DNA from: Sacculina carcini
Lineage: Eukaryota; Arthropoda; Thecostraca; Sacculinidae
Direction of reading: 5' to 3'
Length of the DNA stretch: 64,000 nucleotides
Assembly: GCA_916048095.2 (NCBI GenBank)
Contig: OU696582.1
Span: forward strand, 6,964,770-7,028,769
Shown here one piece after another: positions 31,868 through 42,251 of the stretch. The first letter of the stretch is position 1, and each line of letters begins with the position of its first letter. A program made the position numbers and the translations under genes. Below the pieces are notes generated by a model. It searched no databases, had not been told where the DNA came from, and saw only the letters and a list, made by a program, of their open reading frames with translations.

Positions 31868-34216
31868 TCAGCAATGCGGACAATGTCGTAGTTTGGGAGT
31901 CCTCTTCGATCGTCTTGGTACTGCGACTTGGCTGTCTTGCACCATAGGAGGTTCGTTCGAGAAGTGCACCCTTCTACGTGTACATGAGTGGGATGAACGC
32001 TGTGGTTTCTCCCGAGGCTGCTCTCTCCCGCTCTGGAACTCTTCCGGTACTTCTCCTGGATCAGCATCGTCGTTAGTTGCGTATCGTTTGCGTAGTTGTT
32101 CAACGTGACGTCGCCAGAGGGGACCACGCGGTACGACCTTCACATTCATACAGCGACTGCCACATCGTTTGACGACTATGGCAGGAACCCATCGTGGATC
32201 TCTGTCTCGACGCGGTCCGCAGTATAGCGCGTAAACTGTGTCTCCTGGGCGATACAATGACTCTTTGGATTTGTCCTGCGGCTGTGATCTGGAAGCGATT
32301 TGGTCCTGCTTTCTTTGAATGATGTGTGTTGGAGACGGTAATAGCGTGTCAAGTAAAGTGCGCATCTGTCTACCGTTGAGCATTTCACTCGGTGACAATC
32401 CTCCAGAAGTAGGCGTTCTTCGGTATTGCATGAGAAAGTCTCTCAGTGCCGCTCTCGGCGGGAGCTGGCTTTTCGACATAGACCTTTTGAATGTCTGTAT
32501 GAGACGTTCCGCCGCCCCGTTTGTAGCTGGATGATACGGCGCTCCCGTGAGATGTACGATTCCTCTTTCAGCACACCACACCTTGAATTCTTCACTTGAA
32601 AATGAAGGTTCATTATCGGTAACAATTGTATGCGGATACCCAAAATGGGCAAAATCATGTTCAAGAAGCTCCGTCGTTGCCTTCGTAGTTACGGCTTGAG
32701 TCGGATGGATGCACGGGTACTTGGACAGCGCATCAGTCATCACCAACCAGTTTTTGCCGAGAAAGTTCACAGCATGATCCACATGCACTCGGCTCCAAAC
32801 CTTTTCTGGTAACATCCAAGGGTGTACCGCTGGTTTTGGTGGACGGTTCTGCTGTTCCCCACAAGACGTACAGCTACGGCAAGTCGTTTCAATTTCACTG
32901 TCGATGCGAGGCCAATACACTGACGTCCGAGCTAGTTGCTTCATTCGCACCATACCCATGTGTCCAGAATGTAGAATCTGCAAAACATTTGGACGCAAAA
33001 CAGAAGGAATCACAATCCTGGAGCCGTACAATAAGCATCCATGTATCGTAGACAATGCAGTTGCACAACTCCTGAAACTTTCAACGTCATCATCGTCCGT
33101 TTTCTGAACAGGCCAGCCTTCACGCGTATATCGCATAACCGTAGCAATGACTCTGTCTTTCGATGAATGTGCTTGTACGGATGATGCACTCGCTACTTTC
33201 ACTTGATCGTTAATAGCGTTTATGGCATAAACTGCATCAACGTCTTTTGCATCCTCTTCTTGGTCAAATCCAGCATCATTGCCAACTGGTAGTCGGCTCA
33301 AAACGTCTGCATTGGCATGTTCAGCCGTTTTGCGGTACTCAATGCAGTATTGATAATGGCTCAGCTCCAGAGCCCATCGAGCAAGACGGTTTGCAGCTAA
33401 AACCGGAGTAGAATTTGTTGGACCGAACAACGCAAGAAGCGGTTTATGGTCTGTTACCAGTATGAACTTTCGACCGACCAGATATTGAGAGAATTTTCGG
33501 ACCGCGAATATAATTGCCAGGGCCTCTCTTTGCACTTGGCTGTATCGCCTCTGACAATCCGTTAACGTCTTTGATGCATTTGCAATTGGACGCTCACTTT
33601 CATCTGGATACCGATGGAACAAAACAGCTCCCAGTCCTACCCCGGACGCATCGCATGAAATACCGATCGGAAGACTCGGATCGAAGTGTGTCAGTAGGAC
33701 GTCAGAAGCGAGCATCTCTTTCAATTTCTCAAACGCTTCCTGCTCTTTATCACTCCATGTCCAAGTGACTTCTTTCTTGCATAGCTGGTACAACGGTTCG
33801 GACACAGTGGAGAGATTCGTCAAGAATTTCCCGTAAAAGTTTACTGAACCGAGAAACGATTTCAAAGTTGAGACATCCTCAGGAGCAGGCAGACGAATCA
33901 AATCATCTACCTTTGCACTTTTAGACACACCATTCATTGATAGCACATGTCCCAGGTATTCAACGCTGGTGTCCGCAAAGCGGCACTTGTCGATACGACA
34001 TCGCAATCCATTATCAGACAGTCGTTGTAACAGACCACGGAGATTTTGTAGGTGATCCGCTTCGTCCACACCGCTGACAAGAATGTCGTCGAGGAAAACA
34101 ACGACGCCAGGTAGATCCGACGTTAGTTGCTCCATTATTCTCTGAAAGTAGCCGGGGGCGGAGCTGATACCAAATGGTAACCGTTTTTGAAGCAGAACAC
34201 CTTTGTGAGTGCTCAA
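31868..34216 (-). pseudogene. pol: Element B pol: RT (part), RNase H, integrase
   Basis: A 782-codon open stretch. It starts inside RT (LLQKRLPFGISSAPGYFQ, then VFLDDILV as motif C) and continues with RNase H (ISCDASGVGLGAVL, REALAII, VTDHKPL), an HHCC finger (HSGHMGMVRM with CRSCTSC) and integrase D (VHVDHAV), D (VTDNEPSF) and E (GAAERLIQ). A single-base frameshift at about 34214 separates it from the upstream gag-pol frame, which disables translation of the polyprotein. Otherwise well preserved. Confidence 0.88.
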
Positions 34217-35646
34217 AGCAAGTCGTCTTTGCTGACAGGTCCGAGGCGAATTTGGTTGTACGCATCAGCGAGGTCAACCTTGGAGAATCCATAGCAACCA
34301 TGCAATCTGCTCATCAGCTCTTCTGCTGTTGGAAGTGGTTGCCGGTGTGTCTCTAACTGCGGGTTGACAGTAGCTGAATAATCACCACACACACGGATGG
34401 AAGACTTCCCTTCACTGTTCTGTTTCTTTCTCACCGGGACCACCGGTGTACCGTAGTCGTTGAATGACGTTCGCTCCCATATTCCTTTCTTTATGCCTCT
34501 CTCATAGGCCTGTGACAAGTCATCTTGCATAGCGAATGGTACCGGTCGAGGTTTGCAGAAAATAGGTTTGGTGCTCTCTTTGAACTGAATTTCCAGCTCA
34601 AAGTCTTTCAAGCAACCTAACTCATCCTTGAACAAGTCTTGAAATTCGCTGCAAAGTTCACGGCAGGCAGTTTTCAGTGAAGTCAGTGACTCACCTTCTT
34701 TCACTGAGTACACCGATGATTTTTTCATCGTTTGCACGGCTTTGTCAACTGAAATATGCATTGCAGCTATGGCGTCGCGACCCAGTAAGCTCAGTCCGAC
34801 AACATCGGTCACGACGATCGGAATATGACAGCTGGCTCCAGTGGAAGCTCGTACCTGCCCAGTGAAGCCACCTAGTATTGGCAGTGTGTGCTTCGAGGCT
34901 GACTCGTATTGTGTATGGATTTCCCGTAGCGCAGGTTTGCCGAGCTTCATCCAGTTATCCTTCGTGATGAAGTTGGCTGCAGATCCCGTGTCAAGTTCCA
35001 TAATGCATGTTTTGCCTTCAATTTCCACCTCAACTTCAAGCTTGGGAATGTTCACGTCGGTCTGATTCACTCTGTTCAGAACCTCGAGTTTCGTAATACA
35101 TTTGACATCTGAAGTAGTAGTAATTCGTTTCTTCTGTTTGCAAATAATCTCCAAGTGTCCTTTCTTTTTGCAGAAATTGCAAACCGAATCTGCATGTCGG
35201 CATACATTTGCCTTGTGACCGTGTTTGCCACATCGAAAGCATTGTGGCTTTCTCGAGTCACTTGACTTCGAACGACTTCGGTTCACTTTATCGTTAACGG
35301 CATGAACTACACGTGATGCACCCCCATATACAGTCTCTTTGGCAACTTTTGCCGCATCCTCAACCTCTGCCGCCAATTGAACTGCTCTTGAAAAATCTAG
35401 GTCATCGTCCTTGACCTTGAACATAGACTTAAGTACAGCTTCGTTGTTTATTGAACACACAAATCTGGTTCGCATGGCTTCATCCAACGGATCTCGGATG
35501 GAAGGAAAGTCACATGTCACGGCATCCTGACGTATACGCGACGCTAACTCCTGGACCGTCTCTCCTGGCTTACGCTCGGTATTCGTCCAGAATTTATACC
35601 GCTCGCGCACGACAAACCTTTTTGGGTCAAATGCGTTTTGGGTCAA
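34213..35646 (-). pseudogene. gag-pol: Element B gag C-terminus, protease and RT N-terminus
   Basis: 477 codons with two zinc knuckles (CFRCGKHGHKANVC and CNFCKKKGHLEIIC), protease MELDTGSAANF and RT motif A KVDLADAYNQI. Ends prematurely in RT at the frameshift shared with the next frame. A ~16-bp tandem duplication at 35617-35660 (repeated GGGTCAAATGC) puts it out of frame with the gag start. Confidence 0.85.
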
Positions 35647-36088
35647 ATGCTTTTTGGGTCTGCGTTTTCATGTAGTTGCAGATATCTGAGATAGTGAGAG
35701 AATTCACTTCCCGCGGAGGAGACTCTTGTGCAGCGAGGTTAGACAGCATCTTGTAAATCATTTGCGACAGATTAGTGAGAAACACTTGTGCCTGTTTATC
35801 CTCAGACACGGAATTGGCACCGCAAAAAGTGCAGAATCTAGACCAGTAATCGGTCCACAACTCAGTTGTAGAATCAAAACTCGCAAAAGCTGGTACGGAA
35901 GTGGTGGTATTTGAATTAGCAACACTGATAGAACTGAGTACAGTATGCATTTGTTCCTGGTATTGTCTCATCTGTTCCTGCTGTTGCTCCATTTGTTTTT
36001 GCATGAGCTTCAAGAGTTCACCAACCTCAGCCATTGTAAAAATGTACGTATATGCCGAAACGTTGCACGTAAAAATTCCAGTATACAC
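35627..36088 (-). pseudogene. gag: Element B gag N-terminus
   Basis: 153 codons beginning near ATG 36034 (MAEVGELLKLMQKQMEQQQ), a glutamine-rich coiled-coil start and then capsid-like FDSTTELWTDYWSRF. Cut off at the small duplication near 35630. Structural protein of the particle in intact relatives. Confidence 0.75.
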
Positions 36089-36183
36089 TCAAAGTGACAT
36101 AAACATACCAAATACCAATTATTTGATGAACACTACGTAGAAAGCAAAGTAGCAATGTTCAAAACAATACAGTAATTGGAATT

Positions 36184-36201
36184 ATCCCATCCTCGTCGCC
36201 A
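36184..36201 (-). other. Primer binding site of element B, tRNA-Ser(GCU)
   Basis: In sense, 18 bases TGGCGACGAGGATGGGAT lie 5 bp after the 5' LTR. From general knowledge this is complementary to the 3' end of animal tRNA-Ser(GCU) including CCA. Confidence 0.75.
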
Positions 36202-36206
36202 TTTTC

Positions 36207-36305
36207 TGTTGTGTATCGCATTTCTCACAAAACCAGCAACATAACACAACGGAATATATTTAAATCCTCAAATGAAACAAGCAAATAATGGAACGTAAGC
36301 AACGT
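36207..36305 (-). repeat. 5' LTR of element B, inner part
   Basis: Matches 31650-31747, then stops where LINE C begins. The remaining 94 bp are at 42153-42246. Confidence 0.93.
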
Positions 36306-36638
36306 TGTTGTTGTTGTTGTTGTTGTTATTGGTTACTGCATATAGCACAGGTTAGGCTCAGATGCAGGGATCACACAATGCAACTCTTTTGTTACACAAG
36401 CATCATAGATGCATGCTACTCGTGTTGCCTTAACCTAAAGCTATAAAAATAACTCAAGTTAGAGGGAATATCTAGAGCAGTAATACGATTATCCTTATAT
36501 GTACAGATACTAGATATTTGTTGAAATGAAGATATAATTGAATTGAGTTCAAAGTGAGAAATAAAAACAGATACATGACGCAACGGCGTTTTTTTTTGTT
36601 GTTTTTTTTGTTTGTTTTTTGTGTGATTTTATTATTAT

Positions 36639-36676
<38 letters not shown>

Positions 36677-36770
36677 CTCAATCAAGAAAGAAGCATAGGA
36701 AAATAAATCAGAGAAAGTGATATATTACTTATTGTAGACAATTTGCAGTGATGACAATTTTCTGAAGTAA

Positions 36771-39700
36771 TCATATTTGATTTGTGAGTCCTGTGTCTGT
36801 CAAGAACTTCAAGGTGTGAGGAACATATCTAGGGTTGTACAGAAGTAGATCCAGAGATATGGATGTATTTTGCGGAAAGCTGTGTAATAGGAGGTGACGT
36901 TGAGTTCTGTATTTGGGACAGTGGAGCAGAACGTGTTGTATGTCGAGCGTGGTGCTGCATATGGTGCATAGTGCAGGAGGATTGTGTCGAAAGATGTGGC
37001 TGTGTGTTAGAAGAGTGTGTCCGATGCGGAGTCTGGTGAGGGCTGTGTGTAGTCGGCGGTGACACGGAGGATCTTTGTGGCCGCGTGTGATGTAATGCCT
37101 AGACTGATGAGAGAAAGGTGCTGATGGATAAGGCATGGTATCAAGACAGTAGGAGGAGACGCGGTGAGAAAGATAATTCATGAGATCGGATGGAGATAGA
37201 GGAGGATAGGTGATGTGTGTGTGCTGTAAAGCCTGTTTGGCAACGGAGTCGGCCAGGTCGTTGCCAGTGATACCGGAGTGACTGGGGACCCATAGGAAGG
37301 AGATGTCAAATTGGGATGCCAAATCAGTGTAAAGAGTAGCCGATTTAATTGATAGAGCGTTGTGAGGATCTATAAGAGATTTAATTGCTGTTTGCGAGTC
37401 AGAGACAATGATTGAACGGTTTAATTTTTCAGTTTGGACAATTTCGAGGGCCTGATATATGGCAAACTGTTCAGCAGTGAAAATAGTAGTGTGGTCTGGG
37501 AGACGGTGATAAATTTCTATGGAACGGCAAGGTACAACTGCAGCACAGGCCGACAGGTTGGACTGCACCGAGCCGTCGGTGAATATGAACGTAGAATCAG
37601 AATGAGATGATTTGAATTCATAGTAATTTTGCAGAATTTCGGTTGGAATTGCAGATTGTGTGTTGTGAATAAGGTATTTCATACGAGGTGGAGTGTAATT
37701 GAGCGGTAAATTTTGATGTAAAACGAGTGAATTCGGGTAGAAATTTAGAAGCTTGCATGCGGTTCTGTAGGCCAGTCCTAAGCTGAACCCACATAACCGG
37801 TTAACAAGAGCCGGCCGAAAGTTGTCAAAATTTTGGAGACTGAGAAGAATGTGAGAACATGGATGATCAGGATCTGCCAGAATTTTCAAACAATATTTGA
37901 TAATTTGTTGTAATCTGCGAGAATGAAGAGAAGTGACACCGAGCTCCACGTGTAGTTTTTGTATAGGGGAGGAACGTAGAGCGCCAGTCGCCAGACGAAG
38001 ACAGGAATTTTGTAAAACATCGAGATTGACTAATGTTGAATTAGGAGAAAATATAAAGACGCTGGAACAGTACTCTAATATTGGGCGGATTAATGTATAA
38101 TATAGTTTGATGAGAATTTTGTGATTTGTGCCATAAACTGGATGTGATAGACATTTGATAATGCTGATGCGCTGTAAGACCCGGGATTTTATATGCTGGA
38201 TATGGGATCGAAAAGAGAGTTGTGGATCAAGGATAATCCCCAAGAATTTGGTGTATTTTTGGAATTTAATGGGGTGGCAAAACAGAGTCAGTGAATTTTG
38301 AAGGTTTGGTTGTGTAGAACAGTTTTTCCGAAAGAGAGTGGCTGTTGTTTTCCCAGGTGAAATGAGGAGACCGAAACGGGAGCAATTTTGTGACACAGAG
38401 TTTATGGCCAGCTGAAGTACACTTATCATGGAGGATATGTGCACTCCAGTAGTCCACAACACTATGTCATCAGCGTATGTGCAGAATTTTACGGCAGAGG
38501 GAAGATTCCTAGTGACCTGATCTATAACTATGTTGAAAATGGTTGGCGAGAGGACTCCTCCCTGGACGACTCCGTTTTCTTGTGAGAATGTGTCAGATAG
38601 TTGTGTGGTGCGTACCTGGAAAGTTCTATTGGAGAGATACCCTTTTATGAAGTTCAGCAAATGTCCCCGTAGTCCATGTGATTTTAATAGATGGATAGTA
38701 GCAGTTTTGGAGACTTTATCAAAAGCAGAAGACAGGTCTAAGAATACGGCCAGAGTGGAAAGTTTGTTTTGGAAGCCGATGCGAATGTGTGATGTTAGAA
38801 GATTGACATTGTCGGAAGTGGAGCGATTTTTGGTGAAGGCAGTCTGTTCAGGAGAAATGAGATTTGTGATAGAAGCGAAATGATTGAGGCGAGGAAGGAC
38901 AAGTCTTTCGAATAATTTCGAGAAACAAGAAGTGAGTTGGATAGGACGGTAAGATGACAGGTCTGATTTAGACTTTCCTGGTTTGAGTATGGGTATAATT
39001 ATGGAGTGCTGCCATGGTGGGGGGTAGAAGTCATTGATCCAAAGTTGATTAAAACACGACAGCAGGATAATTTTGTTTGATGAGTTCAAATTTTTGAAGA
39101 AGGCGTAATGAATGCCATCCGGCCCAGGTGATGTAGAGTGACATTGAGAGAGACCTTTAGATAGCTCTAGAATAGTAAAAGGAGTATTGTAGGATGATAC
39201 GGTAAGAATAGAGGATCCGGTAGTAACAGAGGTGTTAGGTGATACAGTGGATGGAGGACTTGAGGTGGATGAACTTTTTGAGATTTGTGAGTAGTGTGTA
39301 GCAAGTTGATGGAGTACTAGTGGCTGATAAGTGATGAGTGTGTTACCTATATATGTTACTGGAGGGGAGGTTGGTGGTCGGTGTATTTGGCGGAAAGAAC
39401 GGACTATGTGCCATAGTTTAGTAATGGGTGTTCTGTGCGTGAAAGAGTGAGTGAGGTGAGACCAGCTGTCACGTTTGGCAGCGCGGATCGTCTTGCGCGC
39501 CATTGCTTTGGCCCTCTTGTAGGTGTCAAGAGATGGTGTGGTGCGGTGGGACCGGAAGAAACGCAGGGCTCTTTTGCGTTTTAGCACTGCATCTCTGCAG
39601 GCTTGGTTCCACCATGGACAGCTACGTCGGGCTTTGTGTTGGGTCTTAGAAGAAGGAATGGAATGTGTGGCAGCGTGAAGAAGAGAAGTTTCTATGTGAA

Positions 39701-40511
39701 CGGCTATTGTAGTGTAATCGGATTCAGTGTATTGTTGTGCGAATATACTGTTGAATAATGTCCAGTTGGCGTGTGCAAATTTCCACCTGATCTGCTGTGA
39801 AGGTATGATTGAGCAAGATGATAGGAGAGAGGTAATAACAGGACAGTGATCACTAGAGAGAAATGAGTCGTGACACTGCCAGTGCAATAAAGGAGCTAGA
39901 ATTGAGGAGCAAAGTGTAATATCGAGATGTGTGAGTGTGCCGTTGTATTCGTGTAGACGGGTTGGTGAGCCATCGTTGAGAATGTTGAGTGTGTGATTGG
40001 TGATGGAGGAGACCAGCTCGCGGCCTCGAACGTCTGAGACGGCCGAGCCCCAGAGCGGGTGTTTGGCATTAAAATCGCCACAGAGGATAAAAGGATGCAG
40101 AAATTGTTGGATAAGAGAATCAAAGAAGAAAGAATCTACAATTTGTTGTGGTGGGATGTATAAACTGCATATAATGATTGTTTTGTTATTTATAGTTATT
40201 TGAACGGCTACAGCCTGATATGGTCCGGTGAGTGTGATGCGATGATGTGGAAGAGAGGACTGAACGAAGACGCTGGCACCGCCCTTACGCCTGACATTAT
40301 CAGCATAGAAGTGGTGTGCGTGGTAACAGTTGAGCATGAAGCGAAGGTTGTCAGTTGGGAGGAGATGTGTTTCTTGTAGACAAACGGTGTGTGGAAGAGT
40401 AGAAGAGAGAAGTTGTTGGAGCTCTGATCGTTTGTTGTCAAAGCCCCTACAGTTCCATTGAAAGATTAATGGATGCATGTGATGATGACGTTGTGTTAGG
40501 TGTGTATACAT
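36771..40511 (-). CDS. LINE C ORF2: AP endonuclease, reverse transcriptase, RNase H
   Basis: 1246 codons without a break. Endonuclease: N20, E47, D146/N148 (GDFNAK), D221/H222 (SSDHCPV). RT: LDLSSAF with D592, TYADD with D681/D682. RNase H: FTDGS D979, E1014, SDSQ D1038, GNDLADS D1085. A late CTICSTTLDIQH...HC zinc motif is near the end. The protein nicks target DNA and primes cDNA synthesis there. All catalytic residues that I can check are present. The ATG lies 53 bp after the ORF1 stop. ORF2 is probably translated by reinitiation. Confidence 0.93.
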   Translation of the reverse strand: MYTHLTQRHHHMHPLIFQWNCRGFDNKRSELQQLLSSTLPHTVCLQETHLLPTDNLRFMLNCYHAHHFYADNVRRKGGASVFVQSSLPHHRITLTGPYQAVAVQITINNKTIIICSLYIPPQQIVDSFFFDSLIQQFLHPFILCGDFNAKHPLWGSAVSDVRGRELVSSITNHTLNILNDGSPTRLHEYNGTLTHLDITLCSSILAPLLHWQCHDSFLSSDHCPVITSLLSSCSIIPSQQIRWKFAHANWTLFNSIFAQQYTESDYTTIAVHIETSLLHAATHSIPSSKTQHKARRSCPWWNQACRDAVLKRKRALRFFRSHRTTPSLDTYKRAKAMARKTIRAAKRDSWSHLTHSFTHRTPITKLWHIVRSFRQIHRPPTSPPVTYIGNTLITYQPLVLHQLATHYSQISKSSSTSSPPSTVSPNTSVTTGSSILTVSSYNTPFTILELSKGLSQCHSTSPGPDGIHYAFFKNLNSSNKIILLSCFNQLWINDFYPPPWQHSIIIPILKPGKSKSDLSSYRPIQLTSCFSKLFERLVLPRLNHFASITNLISPEQTAFTKNRSTSDNVNLLTSHIRIGFQNKLSTLAVFLDLSSAFDKVSKTATIHLLKSHGLRGHLLNFIKGYLSNRTFQVRTTQLSDTFSQENGVVQGGVLSPTIFNIVIDQVTRNLPSAVKFCTYADDIVLWTTGVHISSMISVLQLAINSVSQNCSRFGLLISPGKTTATLFRKNCSTQPNLQNSLTLFCHPIKFQKYTKFLGIILDPQLSFRSHIQHIKSRVLQRISIIKCLSHPVYGTNHKILIKLYYTLIRPILEYCSSVFIFSPNSTLVNLDVLQNSCLRLATGALRSSPIQKLHVELGVTSLHSRRLQQIIKYCLKILADPDHPCSHILLSLQNFDNFRPALVNRLCGFSLGLAYRTACKLLNFYPNSLVLHQNLPLNYTPPRMKYLIHNTQSAIPTEILQNYYEFKSSHSDSTFIFTDGSVQSNLSACAAVVPCRSIEIYHRLPDHTTIFTAEQFAIYQALEIVQTEKLNRSIIVSDSQTAIKSLIDPHNALSIKSATLYTDLASQFDISFLWVPSHSGITGNDLADSVAKQALQHTHITYPPLSPSDLMNYLSHRVSSYCLDTMPYPSAPFSHQSRHYITRGHKDPPCHRRLHTALTRLRIGHTLLTHSHIFRHNPPALCTICSTTLDIQHVLLHCPKYRTQRHLLLHSFPQNTSISLDLLLYNPRYVPHTLKFLTDTGLTNQI

Positions 40512-40564
40512 TTATTTGTGTGATGATAGAGGTGATTGAGTATTGGATGGGTTTTTTTCCTTGT

Positions 40565-41797
40565 TTATCTATTTTTCTTGCGCGTGTATGCTACCCTGGG
40601 TGTCTTGGTAGTTTTCGTGTAGATGGTTGATGTGGGTTCGGGACTGGAATAGGAGTGATCAGAGGGACCTGACTCATTTCTTTGAGCCGGTGTGTTCACT
40701 TTGTTGGCGTTTTCATCGGCAGAGCCGGTAGTGGTATCTTCAGCGGTGTCCTTGCTGGTGTTGTCCTGAGATGAGGTTTCGATGGCATGCGGCGACTCCG
40801 TCTGATATTCAGTGGTGACGGCGGTTGGTGTGGCACAAGGTGATGGTGCTTGGAAGTTTTTCACCAATGTCGCTACAACAGTAGTGAGTTGCGTCACTGA
40901 TTCCGAAAGGGCTGCCAATTGCTGTTGCATTTTGATTAGCTCTGGTGATGGTGAGCTTTCAACTGGTTGATGTTGTTGTTGCTGTTCGTGTTGTTGGTGT
41001 TGTCTAGCCACGGCGGCGGTCGATGTTGTGTTGACCTTCTCGACTGCGGATTTGGCGTCATGGTATGAGGATTTTGTCCTGTATTGGTATTCGAGGATCG
41101 ATTTTTCCTGGATATATCTTTTACATATCACTGAGGTGGCTTGATGTTCGCCACCGCAGTTCACACAGTGAAAGGAGCACTCACCTTGATGAGATTTCTC
41201 CCCACATTTCAAGCACGCTGATGGTTTTGTGCACTTGTCCTTTTTGTGGCCGATGTGGCCACAGTTGTCGCAGATTGTCGGTTTCGGATACCACGGCCGC
41301 ACATCGTACTTGATGTAGTCGAACTTCAGTTCGGTCGGGCACGAGAGACGGGAGAATGTCAGCATCAGCACGGGCGATGGTCTTTCCCCGGCTGGACGAT
41401 GGGGACGGCGAACCTCGGTGACTCCGAGATCCTTCATCCATTCGTTCAGTTCATTGATCGGAATGTCAATGAGGCCTGGTGCGTACACTGAGCCCTTAGT
41501 GTAGTTCAGTGTTTTGTGAAGGCTGATGTTCGCCTCTAGTCCTCCGAAAGTCGTCTGAGAAAGAAATAATTCGGTTTGTTTCTCGCATGTAGTTTTGACC
41601 AGAAGTTGACCGCCTTTGATGATCTTCACGCTTTCGGCCTTGGTCGGTGTGATGTTACGAATAGCCCGCTCAATTTTTGGCCATCCTAGGCTGTTGATAG
41701 TGTCTGTATTTGTTTTGATGAGGACAAACGCGCCCTCATCGGGTACGCCATCAGAGAAAAATTTGGGGTCTACCAGACCCCTGTTTTTACCCACCAT
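40565..41797 (-). CDS. LINE C ORF1: nucleic-acid-binding protein with zinc knuckles
   Basis: 410 codons. An RRM-like N-terminal half includes GAFVLIKTNTDTINSLGW and AESVKIIKGGQ. Then come CCHC knuckles CDNCGHIGHKKDKC, CLKCGEKSHQGEC and CVNCGGEHQATSVIC. A low-complexity Q/H tract and a Ser/Thr-rich tail ending in basic TRKKNR follow. It binds element RNA to form the retrotransposition particle. ATG at 41797. Intact. Confidence 0.9.
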   Translation of the reverse strand: MVGKNRGLVDPKFFSDGVPDEGAFVLIKTNTDTINSLGWPKIERAIRNITPTKAESVKIIKGGQLLVKTTCEKQTELFLSQTTFGGLEANISLHKTLNYTKGSVYAPGLIDIPINELNEWMKDLGVTEVRRPHRPAGERPSPVLMLTFSRLSCPTELKFDYIKYDVRPWYPKPTICDNCGHIGHKKDKCTKPSACLKCGEKSHQGECSFHCVNCGGEHQATSVICKRYIQEKSILEYQYRTKSSYHDAKSAVEKVNTTSTAAVARQHQQHEQQQQHQPVESSPSPELIKMQQQLAALSESVTQLTTVVATLVKNFQAPSPCATPTAVTTEYQTESPHAIETSSQDNTSKDTAEDTTTGSADENANKVNTPAQRNESGPSDHSYSSPEPTSTIYTKTTKTPRVAYTRKKNR

Positions 41798-42138
41798 TGG
41801 GTGGGGAGACCTTGAGTTCTGTCAGAGAAACTTTGTATATGATGCAAAAAAAAAGAGTAGTGGGAAGAGCCGAGATAGCTAGACTTATTTGGCCTAAAGT
41901 ACGTGGTACGCGGCTATTTTATAAAACAGCCATGAAATCTACATAGTAGAGACAGACCAGGAAGGAATACACCATATAATACAATATAGAATTTGGACGA
42001 AAACAAAACTAAAATTTTGGAATATGTACACCTGTTTATCCTAACACGGCAGAAATTAACCACAAAAACACCCGAGAAACTCCACAAAAGCAGATTTGAG
42101 CACAGCCCTCAACCCCCTTTCGCGCCAGAATCCAAAAA
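41798..42138 (-). other. LINE C 5' UTR
   Basis: About 340 bp upstream of ORF1, probably containing the internal promoter. Sense start near GGATTCTGGCGCGAAAGGGGG. No open frame of note. Confidence 0.6.
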
Positions 42139-42152
42139 AACGTGAGCAACGT

Positions 42153-42246
42153 GTTTCTCCCCAGTACACAATTGTCCCACACGCGCCGAAAGCGCTCAGT
42201 TTGTAACGCTACTAGCTTATTATTACATTTAGCACACGCCACAACA
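42153..42246 (-). repeat. 5' LTR of element B, outer part
   Basis: Matches 31748-31841. One substitution (GCGCCGAAAGCG versus GCGCTGAAAGCG). Followed by TSD CATTG and then LINE A. Confidence 0.93.
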
Positions 42247-42251
42247 CATTG

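Larger units (their letters stand above)
36306..42138 (-). mobile_element. LINE C (I/Jockey-type), full length, in the LTR of element B
   Basis: Flanked by a 14-bp TSD, AACGTAAGCAACGT (36292-36305) and AACGTGAGCAACGT (42139-42152, one mismatch). 5.83 kb with 5' UTR of ~340 bp, intact ORF1 and ORF2 and a 3' UTR. In sense it ends in (AAC)n (36306-36327) and also has an internal A-rich run (36643-36676). The RNase H domain in ORF2 and three knuckles in ORF1 fit the I/Jockey group. Both frames are open, so it may have been mobile recently. Confidence 0.92.
31650..42246 (-). mobile_element. Gypsy element B, split by LINE C, inside LINE A
   Basis: LTRs are TGTTG..CAACA in sense. TSD CATTG at 31645-31649 and 42247-42251. 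Without LINE C the element is about 4.75 kb. PBS matches tRNA-Ser(GCU). One substitution and one indel separate the LTRs over 192 bp, so it is young, yet gag and pol each carry a frame break. Confidence 0.93.

Noticed and set aside
38530-38883. 117-codon plus-strand frame
   Set aside because: Antisense of LINE C reverse transcriptase.
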